64,000 nucleotides of DNA, taken from positions 31,129,301-31,193,300 of the forward strand of contig NC_087066.1 in assembly GCF_963678635.1 (NCBI RefSeq), read 5' to 3'. Below, piece after piece: positions 11,644-21,911 of the stretch (positions within the stretch are counted from its first letter, which is position 1; each line of letters opens with the position of its first letter). The notes below the pieces were generated by a model, which was not told where the DNA came from, did not search any database, and saw only the letters and a list, made by a program, of their open reading frames with translations. Source of the stretch: Symsagittifera roscoffensis. Its lineage: Eukaryota; Xenacoelomorpha; Acoela; Convolutidae. The position numbers and the translations under genes were made by a program.

Positions 11644-11770
11644 AAGTGAAGGATAAGTAACCGAAGTTCTTCACTGTTTATCTTAATTAAAATGGTTAGT
11701 TTTTTGAAAATTTTTTGTTAATTCCTGTGGTTGATAAGGGTTGGGTAGTGAATCGACGTTTGAGGTCGTT
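11644..11770. repeat. Direct repeat, left copy (pairs with 12531-12656)
   Basis: About 126 bp starting AAGTGAAGGATAAGTAACCG and ending GACGTTTGAGGTCGTT recur at 12531-12656 with roughly 94% identity, 887 bp away in the same orientation. It flanks the presumed 5' end of the retroelement and could be a remnant of LTR or leader duplication. Confidence 0.8.
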
Positions 11771-11904
11771 TTCCAATTAGTCTTATTGGTTGATTTCAAT
11801 TGTACAAACGTATTGGTTTGTTTATGTAGCAATTTTTTATTCTACGTTTCCATTTTATTGATGCTGGTGACGTAGTTTCTGAATCAGTGGAATATAATTG
11901 ATCG

Positions 11905-12180
11905 TCAAGTTGATGGTTTTTGTTTTTTGAGTCTTTTAAATTGTGAAGTTCTTGTATTGCGGTTGTTTCTGATTCTGAGGCAGCGTTTCTTTGTTTTGAA
12001 AGTTTTTCTAATAATTTGTTTTTGTTTGTTAATTATTTTCTTTCTTAGTGCTTGACTTTTTGTTTTTATGTACCCTACTGGTTGTCTGTGTGGTGTAATT
12101 ACGAGATCGTATTTGTCGTCGTTAATTAGACAATTGTGTATTATGATTGTTTGTTTGTTTCCTAAATTGTCTCTTGACAT
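11905..12180 (-). pseudogene. Basic ORF near the 5' side of the retroelement
   Basis: A 91-residue frame, strongly basic in its second half (KKIINKQKQIIRKTFKTKKR), lies at the high-coordinate end of the element. No domain is recognised. It could be the first coding segment of gag or chance; the frame is the same strand as all other element frames. Confidence 0.3.
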
Positions 12181-12437
12181 AAGGTTTAGGATGATGGGTG
12201 CAAAATCTGGATTAATGATTCTAATGCCTTAAACTGTTAGTTCTTACAATTTTTTGTGGTTAGCTTAACTTGGGTCGTATATTTGGGTTGGAGAGAAAAG
12301 CGTATATCGGTTCCTGAGAATGATTTCTACTTTCTCGTGACTAACTCCAAGCTAAGATAGACCTACCTAATCTTACTTAGGGGCTGTCATTTGTGATCAA
12401 GGAATGGAGAATAGTAAATCGATCCACAAGGTTCAGG

Positions 12438-12446
12438 TATAAATAG
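12438..12446 (+). promoter_or_regulatory. TATA-like box
   Basis: TATAAATAG followed by AACGC lies between the two direct repeats. The context looks like an LTR-type promoter, but it reads plus while the gag/pol frames read minus, so it may belong to another element or be chance. Confidence 0.25.
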
Positions 12447-12530
12447 AACGCAAGTAGTTCGTTAGATCCTATTTTATGACTTACTAAGTTTAAGTATTTT
12501 AGCCTGGGTCATCTAAGAGGAGGGGGATCA

Positions 12531-12656
12531 AGTGAAGGATAAGTAACCGAAGTTCTTCACTGTTTATCTTAATTAAAATTGTTAGTTTCTTAAAAAATTT
12601 CTGTTAATTCCTGACGTTGATAAGGGTTGGGTAGTGAATCGACGTTTGAGGTCGTT
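12531..12656. repeat. Direct repeat, right copy
   Basis: Partner of 11644-11770. It is preceded by a purine run AAGAGGAGGGGGATC on the plus strand at 12516-12530. Confidence 0.8.
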
Positions 12657-12706
12657 AGACACTAATTAAATTGGGAGGGGGAGAACAAAATTGTTCTATT
12701 TGATCC

Positions 12707-12900
12707 AAGGATAGGCCTCGATGATCAGAGGTTCAGAGATTTAGAAATTTAAAAACTAAGATATAGTTTAGTTTAAAGATCCAAGGAAAGCCTTGATGAT
12801 CTGTTATTTAAATGAAGTTAATTTAAATGAAAGTAAGGATAAGCCTTGATACTTTAAAATAAAGGATTAAGGTTAAGTTTGGTCTTGACGATTGTTAGTT
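12707..12900. repeat. Degenerate tandem motif AAGGATAAGCCTTGATGATC
   Basis: Variants occur near 12714 (AAGGATAGGCCTCGATGATC), 12782 (AAGGAAAGCCTTGATGATC) and 12836 (AAGGATAAGCCTTGATAC). A weaker one lies near 12871 (AAGGTTAAGTTTGGTCTTGACGA). Spacing is about 35-70 bp. Function unknown. Confidence 0.55.
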
Positions 12901-13193
12901 TTTTGAAATTTGCTGTTATTTTTTAGGTGATGAAGCTGGGATGATGAGATGATTTATATATACTAACAATTTATGATGTATCTAGCTATTTTTTGTATTT
13001 TTATATTTAATAAATATTTTTTTAAGATGTAATTTAATTTACAGCTGATTTAAGGAAAACGACAAGTATTGTTTTTATCAGTCGTTATTGTACAGTTATT
13101 AGGTTCAGCGCCACGAAAGGTTATTGAAGATAATTCTTCTATTGTTATGTCAGTAAATGAAAATTTAAATTTACTGCTGGTAGTTTCCCAAAA

Positions 13194-13364
13194 TCAAAAA
13201 GTTTGATCTCGTCTTTGCCGTACTGGTAGATTTCTTCCTAGTCGTATGTCGTCTCTTGTTCGACGTCTTCTTCCAATACCGGGTAGTTCTCGTATTGTTC
13301 GGAATATTGGATCTGATCTATTGAGGCGTAGATACATATCTTCTAAGTTTTTGTCACATAACAT
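13194..13364 (-). CDS. Short Arg-rich open frame in tandem unit 1
   Basis: A 56-residue frame from ATG at 13364 to TGA at 13194. Its first half is mixed (DKNLEDMYLRLNRSDPIFRT) and its second half is basic with a GRRRRTRDD run. It is preceded by an in-frame stop, so it is not obviously an exon end. An identical frame occurs at 15066-15236 in unit 2. Complexity is better than expected of random AT-rich DNA, but no family is recognised and expression is unsupported. It could be a broken piece of a gag-like basic domain, since the retroelement next door runs the same way. Confidence 0.22.
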   Translation of the reverse strand: MLCDKNLEDMYLRLNRSDPIFRTIRELPGIGRRRRTRDDIRLGRNLPVRQRRDQTF

Positions 13365-13687
13365 TTTTGAAATGTTGTATTTGTCTAATCTAATCTAAAT
13401 TTTGTCTAGTTCTAGGTTAGTTAAGGTCTGTTCGAGACTTTTGGTCGCACCAGATGAGTTATGTATGGAATACAATACTCATAGAGTAATTTCAGATAAG
13501 GTACACCGTCTGCTCATCACGCTATCTTATTTTCGGCCGAATAGATTCGTGCAACTTCTTGGTCTAATACCAATCTTAATCTTACTCTTATATCTCCTAG
13601 TCTCAATAGATCTAGTGTACACCGGTTTGCGCGAGTTGGTTCCAGAATGAGAACAACTGTATTCTAAGTTTAATTCAAATTGTTCTG

Positions 13688-13715
13688 GTGTTGAAACTAC
13701 AAGTAGTTTCAACAC
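13688..13715. repeat. 28 bp perfect palindrome, copy 1
   Basis: GTGTTGAAACTAC, then AA, then GTAGTTTCAACAC: 13 bp arms with a 2 nt centre. It is duplicated at 15560-15587 in the second tandem unit. Confidence 0.9.
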
Positions 13716-14394
13716 TTTACAAATAAATAGGTTTTTAGTTTGATGGAGTATGATTGTTTAGTAATTAATATTTTATGGAGATAAAATATCATAATAATAA
13801 CCAATGATAAATACTAGTTTAGATCTGGTTTCAATTTAATTAGATTGGTGCCCTCAAAAGGACAGTTACCTGAGGTGCGTATAAAATCAAAGGTGCTTCT
13901 TTGGATGACAAAGAGGTTTTATTAAAGTCCGATCCAAAAGCTCAATCTGGTTTAATCAGTGTTAGTTTCATCAGTTTTTGAAAATAAAATCAGTGTTTCG
14001 CACTTTGATTAAGGGCAGTTCTGAAAAAAAAATAGAATGAAATTTCGATAGATATATAGAAAACTACAACGATTTATATTCAAGTTAAATTTACCGATGC
14101 TTTAAGACGTTGTATATGGTCAGATATTTTCAAAATGGTGCGATATCTTCTATCGGGGAAGATCCGAAAACGATTGGCGAAACCAGTTCGAATATCTTTT
14201 TAGGACGTATTTTTTTGGTTCACTTTCGAAGACTATCGGAAGTCAGCTAGTCTGTTGCGAAAATATGAACTGCGATTCTCTAGTTTGTATTTTTTTTTTT
14301 CAGAAAACGATCTAGATAAAATATTTTTCTATTTTCGATAATACATTTATCAAAATTACCAATAAGCAACATTTTAATCATGCATCCGCAGCGT

Positions 14395-14663
14395 TTTTTG
14401 TTCCGACTTTCGTAACGAAAGTAACGGAATGTTTGTGCTTGTGGTGGGTGTTTTTTTTTCAGAGAAAAATCGACTTTTTAACTAGCCATTTTTGACAGAA
14501 CTTTTTAATATAATCATTGAAAAAGTATTGTTGCCCTGAGCTTAAATTTGGAAAGATATTTCACCTGTGATCCCTTTTTATAAAGTTATATGGGCTTAAA
14601 CATTGCGATTTTGGTCAATTTGTGACAATTAACGCGCAATCAATTTCGCGCTTTTAATGCGTT
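14395..14663 (+). mobile_element. Hairpin-ended element, copy A (5' half, cut by duplication seam)
   Basis: It begins TTTTTGTTCCGACTTTCG and runs to the tandem seam. The 5' end contains the palindrome ACTTTCGTAACGAAAGT. The 3' half with the terminal hairpin is missing because the duplication breakpoint fell inside it. Confidence 0.75.
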
Positions 14664-15065
14664 GATGATGATCTGTTATTTAAATGAAGTTAATTTAAAT
14701 GAAAGTAAGGATAAGCCTTGATACTTTAAAATAAAGGATTAAGGTTAAGTTTGGTCTTGACGATTGTTAGTTTTTTGAAATTTGCTGTTATTTTTTAGGT
14801 GATGAAGCTGGGATGATGAGATGATTTATATATAGTAACAATTTATGATGTATCTAGCTATTTTTTGTATTTTTATATTTAATAAATATTTTTTTAAGAT
14901 GTAATTTAATTTACAGCTGATTTAAGGAAAACGACAAGTGTTGTTTTTATCAGTCGTTATTGTACAGTTATTAGGTTCAGCGCCACGAAAGGTTATTGAA
15001 GATAATTCTTCTATTGTTATGTCAGTAAATGAAAATTTAAATTTACTGCTGGTAGTTTCCCAAAA

Positions 15066-15236
15066 TCAAAAAGTTTGATCTCGTCTTTGCCGTACTGGTA
15101 GATTTCTTCCTAGTCGTATGTCGTCTCTTGTTCGACGTCTTCTTCCAATACCGGGTAGTTCTCGTATTGTTCGGAATATTGGATCTGATCTATTGAGGCG
15201 TAGATACATATCTTCTAAGTTTTTGTCACATAACAT
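15066..15236 (-). CDS. Short Arg-rich open frame in tandem unit 2
   Basis: Second copy of the 56-residue frame at 13194-13364, kept intact by the recent duplication. Confidence 0.22.
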   Translation of the reverse strand: MLCDKNLEDMYLRLNRSDPIFRTIRELPGIGRRRRTRDDIRLGRNLPVRQRRDQTF

Positions 15237-15559
15237 TTTTGAAATGTTGTATTTGTCTAATCTAATCTAAATTTTGTCTAGTTCTAGGTTAGTTAAGGTC
15301 TGTTCGAGACTTTTGGTCGCACCAGATGAGTTATGTATGGAATACAATACTCATAGAGTAATTTCAGATAAGGTACACCGTCTGCTCATCACGCTATCTT
15401 ATTTTCGGCCGAATAGATTCGTGCAACTTCTTGGTCTAATACCAATCTTAATCTTACTCTTATATCTCCTAGTCTCAATAGATCTAGTGTACACCGGTTT
15501 GCGCGAGTTGGTTCCAGAATGAGAACAACTGTATTCTAAGTTTAATTCAAATTGTTCTG

Positions 15560-15587
15560 GTGTTGAAACTACAAGTAGTTTCAACAC
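15560..15587. repeat. 28 bp perfect palindrome, copy 2
   Basis: Identical to 13688-13715. Confidence 0.9.
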
Positions 15588-16264
15588 TTTACAAATAAAT
15601 AGGTTTTTAGTTTGATGGAGTATGATTGTTTAGTAATTAATATTTTATGGAGATAAAATATCATAATAATAACCAATGATAAATACTAGTTTAGATCTGG
15701 TTTCAATTTAATTAGATTGGTGCCCTCAAAAGGACAGTTACCTGAGGTGCGTATAAAATCAAAGGTGCTTCTTTGGATGACAAAGAGGTTTTATTAAAGT
15801 CCGATCCAAAAGCTCAATCTGGTTTAATCAGTGTTAGTTTCATCAGTTTTTGAAAATAAAATCAGTGTTTCGCACTTTGATTAAGGGCAGTTCTGAAAAA
15901 AAATAGAATGAAATTTCGATAGATATATATAAAACTACAACGATTTATATTCAAGTTAAATTTACCGATGCTTTAAGACGTTGTATATGGTCAGATATTT
16001 TCAAAATGGTGCGATATCTTCTATCGGGGAAGATCCGAAAACGATTGGCGAAACCAGTTCGAATATCTTTTTAGGACGTATTTTTTTGGTTCACTTTCGA
16101 AGACTATCGGAAGTCAGCTAGTCTGTTGCGAAAATATGAACTGCGATTCTCTAGTTTGTATTTTTTTTTTCAGAAAACGATCTAGATAAAATATTTTTCT
16201 ATTTTCGATAATACATTTATCAAAATTACCAATAAGCAACATTTTAATCATGCATCCGCAGCGT

Positions 16265-16791
16265 TTTTTGTTCCGACTTTCGTAACGAAAGTAACGGAAT
16301 GTTTGTGCTTGTGGTGGGTGTTTTTTTTCAGAGAAAAATCGACTTTTTAACTAGCCATTTTTGACAGAACTTTTTAATATAATCATTGAAAAAGTATTGT
16401 TGCCCTGAGCTTAAATTTGAAAAGATATTTCACCTGTGATCCCTTTTTATAAAGTTATATGGGCTTAAACATTGCGATTGTGGCCAATTTGTGACAATTA
16501 ACGCGCGATCAATTTCGCGCTTTTAATGCGTTGGCGGAGACTTAATCCGTCTTAGAAAGAGTTGAAATTGGTTGAACGAAGCGTAATTTTCATAACTGAT
16601 TTGTTAATAGGAGCGAAATTTATCAATTTGTACTTTATATGGTATGTGGAGGGATGATTTTCACGAAAGATCTCAAATTTTATAGAAAATAGTTTTTTTA
16701 ACATTTAATTTTTTTTTGTTATTACTGCTACATAGACCTTAAAAGGCAGTCGGAACGTTCCGAGCTTCGCTCTGATTCGAGCAGTCTTGTT
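16265..16791 (+). mobile_element. Hairpin-ended element, copy B (full length, 527 bp)
   Basis: Full copy from TTTTTGTTCCGAC to the common 3' end GCAGTCTTGTT. Near the 3' end it has AGTCGGAAC, the inverted match of the 5' GTTCCGACT, then a hairpin GAGC-TTC-GCTC at 16762-16772. No ORF. Similar elements lie at 58125-58602, 62570-63107 and 63508-64000. Confidence 0.8.
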
Positions 16792-17659
16792 AATTTTTGG
16801 TGAAACTTGAGTAAATAATCAAGTACTCAAAGCTCATCGCCAATTTTGGAAATAACGAAAAGAAAAGATTAAGGCAAGAGGCTTGCTGAGAAGAGCGTGC
16901 TCAAAATAAGTATCACCATTTCACCATGTCTTTTCCATCATCTCTGGCTAAGAAGTAAAGCTTGAATTTGTTTTGAATTACGGATTGACCTAGGTTCAGG
17001 ACTGCAGTTTTCTTAAAAAATGTTTATTTGTGTGATGATTATATTAGCCAAAATATAGGATATAATCATTTTTTTTCCGGTGTCGAGGTGCTCCACTTAT
17101 GTTTCGATTTTAAAAGATGAGACGGTGCAGTTTTTCGGCTGAAAATATGCGGTCACGAAACTATTTTAAATCAAGCACAAAACCGAAGCACCCGATTCAT
17201 AATTTTAAATTTTAAAAAATATTTTGAAAATTTTAATTACCCTTGCTAAATTTAAGTTGGAAACTGAGCAAAAAATTAATCTGCTCAGAAAAACATCTGA
17301 CAGAAAGCTGCAATCAGCCACAAGCATTGAGGTGATCTGCTTCCCGCAAAACTAAGTTTCAGATGGAATCCTTAACGTTTTCGAGATTTCAGGGTTCATG
17401 CGGCAAGAAGAAGTAAAATGTCTACAATAATGTTTTTTTTTTAATACCAGTTTCAGATCAACAGTTTTAGTCCGGTTTTGTAATGTAAAAGAAAAGCAAA
17501 TTTTTCAATCAAAACTTTTTTGCGATGGCGGAACTTCACATTTTGCTGATTTTGATAGTTTATATTCAATTCAATCATTATTGCAAAAGTTTAGCTGAAA
17601 AGCAAACAAAAAAGGTTTTTCAATTTAAACAACTGATTTAATTGTCGAAAAAGTCAAAA

Positions 17660-17775
17660 CATAGGTCAAGCACAGTCGAAGCATCTCCTTTTTTTGTGAA
17701 TAAAGTTGAAAAAAGGTCGTGCACAGTCAAACCATAGGTCGAACACATTCAAAATAGAGGTCGAGGACTCCCAAA
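17660..17775. repeat. Imperfect tandem motif, ~37 bp spacing
   Basis: AGGTCAAGCACAGTC, AGGTCGTGCACAGTC, AGGTCGAACACATTC and AGGTCGAGGACTCCC follow one another, with degenerate spacers. No function seen. Confidence 0.45.
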
Positions 17776-19744
17776 ATTTCTGACAAAATTTTTTGTTTGA
17801 ACAAATTGCAGAGGTAAACATCTGAGTCAACTCGGAACTCGGAAAAAAATTTTTATGTAGAAAGTTCAGGCGATCAAAACTTGCCCATTTTGTAGTCACA
17901 TCAGTTGAAACTCGTCAAGTCGGTTAGTCAACTCAGCAGTGATGGGTATACAGAGATGGCATAATCTAAGCCTTAATTTTGCTTACCAAGGATAATTTGA
18001 AATACAATAGTAAGCAATGATTTAAAAAAACGATTAACTGCATGTTCTACTTCAAAATTTTTCTATTACTTTCTTTTTTCACTCATCGTAAGAGACAACA
18101 CAAGTGAATTGAACAACCTAGCACAAAAACTAAGTAGCCTTTATGTGTGAAGGACTTGAATAAAAAGAATCATATAAAAGTATGGAAAAAATGTTTTGCT
18201 TTCAAAATATCTTTTTAAAAAACGCCGGTTTTTAACAACCAGAAGCAGTCATAGTAAATTTACTGAGCCCAAAATAGTCTTGTTAAACATTTAGCATTTT
18301 TGCAAACAAAAATGAAATGTATAAATTATCTGGTTTTTTAATTTTTTTTTTGGAAAAGTGCGATTTGTTGAAAATCAGAAGGATGAAAGAGGTTATATTT
18401 AGAGGTCGGACTTGCAGTCCGACGTATATGTCAGGTGGAATCTAATCACACAGCATACGGATTAGAAATCAGAAATTTTGTAATCAAAGCTTTTCGTGCT
18501 GTATTTATCTTTTTTAAAATTTGAAAGAGAAGACAAAAAATTAATTCTATAAGATTTTCAGTGTATTCTTAAAACTAGAAAAATCTGTTTTGCTTTTGTA
18601 AATTGATTTGAAAAGATGTTGACAAAACCTTGAAAGCCATTCAAAAATTTAAATCCTCGGAAAAAATCCTAGCTTATTGTCTGATTAATGCTGTTACTTT
18701 ACCTCTAAAAAATTTCTGTTTTTAATTTATCTGTTAGAAAAAAGTTACAAAAAGTGTCGTTTGGGCCGTGTATCATGATCCTTGAGCTACGACTATCAAG
18801 TACAACTTTAATCACAGTTCTTTGATGAATGATGTATAAACAAAAAGCATCTATTTTCGAAAGTCAATTAAGAGAAATTTTTTCAATAAGATTACTGTGT
18901 TTTTCGAAAACTTTCCAATAATCTTTGAACCTCGAAACAACTTCAAAATAATAAAACTCTCGAACATGCATTCAAAAGAAAATTTTTGCTCTTGAAATGA
19001 CACAATTTGCGGTGGTCAAGTTAATGAAACGAAAACCGAAACAGCTCAAGCTTTCAAAATGTTTCGCAAAAATAAAATGATATACTCTGATTACAGAAGC
19101 ACAAAATCTATTTTTTTACAGTTATTTCAAAACACAAACTTCAAAAGAGTTTGTATCTTACTTGACCAAATGAACTGAAATTTTTTTTGACGAGTATGTT
19201 CAAGGACTCATTTAGTAGTTCGGATAACCTGGAAAAAAAAGCTTTGTTATTTCGACCAATGAAAATGGGGAGGAATTTTCTGTTCGGGTGTGTTTTGATT
19301 TTTTTTCTTTTTTTACTTCATTTGGTTCCCAACCGAAATCAGGTACCACAAACAATCATCAGATAGAGTGATATATAACATTAAAGTCTTTTTGTTGATG
19401 ATTCGAACGACCTCAAAAAAATTAGAAAAAAAAAGTTTCCCTCTGCCAAGAAAAACCGCTTTAAAATTTTTGATTTTTCGTCTCATTTAGAGCGAATAAA
19501 ATGTGGCATTTTTTTGAAAGATAGACGCAGAATAGAAATAAACTAGGTCATGCATTTTTTTATTCAAGCACTTAAAAGATTTTGAAAATAAAAAAAACAT
19601 CTTTATGAAGAAAAACTTTGAAAAAGATAACACTTGAAAAATTTGAATTTTTTTGTTCTTTTTATTAGTCATTTTTCAAAAAACGAACTAGCATCCAATA
19701 GGTGCATATTACTTTGAACATCGGAAAAGCCTTATGTCTAGTCT

Positions 19745-19850
19745 TTTCTTCATACCACGCACAAAAAATTGAAAAATTTTTTAAAAAATTTGTCGCTTTT
19801 TAAGGATATGATCGGAGCATTCTGTGCCACTTGCACAGTAACCGGTTGTT
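19745..19850. repeat. Inverted-repeat arm (pairs with 22565-22655)
   Basis: CATTCTGTGCCACTTGCACAG here is matched on the opposite strand near 22570-22600 (CATTCTGTGCTACTTGCACAG), with weaker similarity running outwards. The arms are 2.7 kb apart and could be ends of an old transposon enclosing the terminal exon at 20926, or two inverted copies of one repeat. Confidence 0.5.
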
Positions 19851-20756
19851 TTGATTTGTTAAATTTTGCTAATTCCAAACCACAATTTTTTTTAATAATC
19901 AAACGGCGGAAAAAGTTGAAAAAAACTTTAAAAAAAAACTGAAAAAAAACCTTTACGAACTAAAAAAACAGAAAAAGTTGCTGGCTTCTATACAAAAAAG
20001 CACAAAGTTTTGTGAATATAAATTTTATGAGAAGAAAATTAAATCGTCCATAAAACATTAAGACAAATATCAATGGACTCAAGGAGACACAAAGAAGAAA
20101 CATCTCAGCCTAAAGTTCATTAAAATTGAAAAAAAAAAATTCGGTTTGCATCTTGTTAAGTGAGCTGGAAAACATGAAAAGATTTCTGTTTCGTTGAGAA
20201 ATAAACGTTCACTTTCGCACCAAAATGTCAACCACGTTTTTGCTTGATTTGAATTTTTGTCAGTGCACATCGTAATATCTCTACCTTTTGGCGAACAATT
20301 TTCAATGAAAAATTAAAAATAAATCAAAGTCAAACCACTTAAAAACTATATTCATTGAAAAAAAATTAACATGACCTAAAAGTTACCTTCATTTCGTTTG
20401 TTTTATTAATTAAAAACGAAAGAACAAATTTTAAAAATTGAACCATCGGAGAGCAATGTGAAGATAGAATAAGCCTAGGCTTTGAAAGGTTATACCTGAA
20501 TATAATGAATATGCCTGCCTATTTGATAATAATTAAATGCCTCTTCAACTAAGTCATGTTAATTTGAAATTTTTTCAGACCGCTTTTTCTTGACATCATC
20601 AAAAAAGTTTCACTATTTAAAGAAAAAAACAAATCAGGTTGAATAGGCTTCGATATGATATATTACTTGGCCTTAGTTGTTTATCGGCAGGTAAAATCAT
20701 GGATGGTTCAATGACGCAGTTGAAAAGTAAATTTTGAAACAGTTTTGTTTAATACG

Positions 20757-20762
20757 TTTATT
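20757..20762 (-). promoter_or_regulatory. Candidate polyadenylation signal AATAAA
   Basis: TTTATT on plus reads AATAAA on minus, 164 bp downstream of the stop codon at 20926. It is the first such signal found after the terminal exon. Confidence 0.4.
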
Positions 20763-20925
20763 CAGTAGTATACACAATTTTGATAACGGTAACTAATATG
20801 TAATCATAAATTCCTTTTTGTACTTTGCATATTCTGTACCTTTCTAGTGTAGTTACCCTTGCTACACATTGTGATGATCAATCAATAAATAAAAAATTAG
20901 AACGGGTTTTGAAGTCCACAAAAAG

Positions 20926-21387
20926 TTATTTTTTGCATAACTCTGGGCAAGCGTCGCTTTCCTTGACCACCATTTTCAACAGCTCAAAAGATTCGTCTCC
21001 GCAAGCTGCTTTCTCCAACTCTTTTCGAATATGTTCACCAATCACAGCGTCAATCTCTCCATACCTGTGAACATTCACTGCAGGAATTGTGAGTGAATCG
21101 ACGTATTTGAGGCCTTCGATTTTGACTTCCACGTTTCTGTACAGAAGGTTTTTTGTTTTAGAGTCGATTGAATATTTTGAAGGATCGAATTTGACGGATG
21201 AAATGTTCAGATTGGGTTTGTCTGTGTTGTCAAATTTGAGCATTTCCAACCACATTATTTTCTCAGTGTAGTTGCAAAGAATTGTATCGTAGAGATTCGA
21301 AGCGTGGGAAAAGTTGGAAAAAATGTCGATGTAGCTATTAGAATCGTCCGAAAACGACGCATACAAGCTTTGGAATTCCTCGAAAAC
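20926..21387 (-). CDS. Terminal exon of an unrecognised, probably secreted protein
   Basis: The frame starts just after an acceptor reading TTTGTTTAG on the minus strand (AG at 21388-21389). It begins VFEEFQSLYASFSDD and gives 154 codons to a stop at 20926. Content is balanced, with Cys near the end (CGDES...CPELCKK) and three N-glycosylation-type sites (NYT, NIS, NFS), compatible with an extracellular protein. The entry phase is 0, which matches the phase-0 exits of the exons at 30123-30371 and 29319-29804 on the same strand. All three could thus be one gene, but intervening exons were not found. An AATAAA lies 164 bp past the stop. No domain recognised. The hAT MITE at 21533 lies just upstream, in intron. 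Confidence 0.55.
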   Translation of the reverse strand, partial: VFEEFQSLYASFSDDSNSYIDIFSNFSHASNLYDTILCNYTEKIMWLEMLKFDNTDKPNLNISSVKFDPSKYSIDSKTKNLLYRNVEVKIEGLKYVDSLTIPAVNVHRYGEIDAVIGEHIRKELEKAACGDESFELLKMVVKESDACPELCKK

Positions 21388-21524
21388 CTAAACAAACATC
21401 GTGTACAAAAATACACAAATTTTGGGCCATTCAGCGTCCAAAGAGATCCTTTAGTTAGTTTTTTTTCGAAACAGCAACTTACTTTAATTGGGAGTCGTTC
21501 GATCCCTTTAACCCATGTCATGCA

Positions 21525-21911
21525 CCCGATATCAGGAGCGGATCTAGGATTTTCTCGAGGGGGGGGGGGCGGATTTTCCAAAATTTTGACGACCTTTTTT
21601 TTTTTTTAGGTCGACCAAATTGATTTTTCGAGCTCTCCCAAAGCATTGTTTTGCGCCTATTTTTGGGCACTTTTTGAAAAATTTTGACAAAAAAAATTGC
21701 GTTTTTTTTTGGCGCGCGCTCCCCCTCAAAGTTAGTATATATTGGCGCCCAAGGCGCCTTTAGAAAAATTTTAGGGTCGGTCCGCCAAAAATGGATTTCT
21801 GAAAAAGTATCAAAGGGGGGACCCTTTGGGTCGGCAGGGGTCGAATCCCTGAGGGGGAGGGGGGGCGTCCGCCCCCCGCCCTCCCCCCCTAAATCCGCCC
21901 CTGCCCGATAT
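21525..21911. mobile_element. hAT-type MITE with intact 8 bp target duplications
   Basis: The element is 21533-21903 (371 bp). Its ends are imperfect inverted repeats, CAGGAGCGGATCTAGG and CCTAAATCCGCCCCTG. It is flanked on both sides by CCCGATAT (21525-21532 and 21904-21911), an exact 8 bp duplication. CAGGGGCGG-type ends with 8 bp duplications are the signature of the hAT superfamily. It has no transposase, so it is non-autonomous. Inner sequence is G- and C-run rich. The intact duplication suggests a fairly recent insertion. Confidence 0.9.

Larger units (their letters stand above)
355..12180 (-). mobile_element. Decayed Ty3/Gypsy-type LTR retrotransposon (whole element)
   Basis: Reading down the minus strand the order is a gag-like N-terminal region, gag with a zinc knuckle, aspartic protease and RT N-terminus, RT thumb, integrase zinc finger, integrase core and a basic pol tail. 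Gag-PR-RT-RNaseH-IN order is diagnostic for Ty3/Gypsy. All frames are broken by stops and frameshifts. The RT palm and the RNase H active-site segment are absent, and a 2.6 kb gag-to-RT segment is present twice in tandem. I could not define LTRs, primer site or polypurine tract, so the outer limits are approximate; the low-coordinate end may continue outside the window. Codon content is strongly biased to Asn, Lys, Ile and Gln, as expected for AT-rich DNA. Confidence 0.88.
12795..16538. repeat. Tandem duplication, 1,872 bp unit, two near-identical copies
   Basis: Copy 1 (about 12795-14666) and copy 2 (about 14667-16538) match base for base with only scattered single changes and poly-T length differences. 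The seam at 14661-14670 reads GTTGATGATG, formed from GCGTTG of the unit end and TTGATGAT of the unit start, so 8 bp microhomology can explain the event. The unit holds a 28 bp palindrome, an Arg-rich minus-strand frame and the 5' half of a hairpin-ended element. Confidence 0.95.
16792..20750. other. No gene recognised; AT-rich intergenic sequence
   Basis: Open frames are short and of low-complexity Lys/Phe/Asn composition. The only local structures noted are a loose ~37 bp array of AGGTCGxxCACAGTC-like motifs at 17660-17775 and a 7 bp hairpin GTCGGAC-TTGCA-GTCCGAC near 18405. An inverted-repeat arm lies at 19815-19850. Confidence 0.6.

Noticed and set aside
13402-13650. 82-codon plus-strand hydrophobic frame, repeated at 15274-15522
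   Set aside because: It opens at a non-ATG codon and its leucine/isoleucine content is what T-rich DNA gives. It is present twice only because of the tandem duplication.
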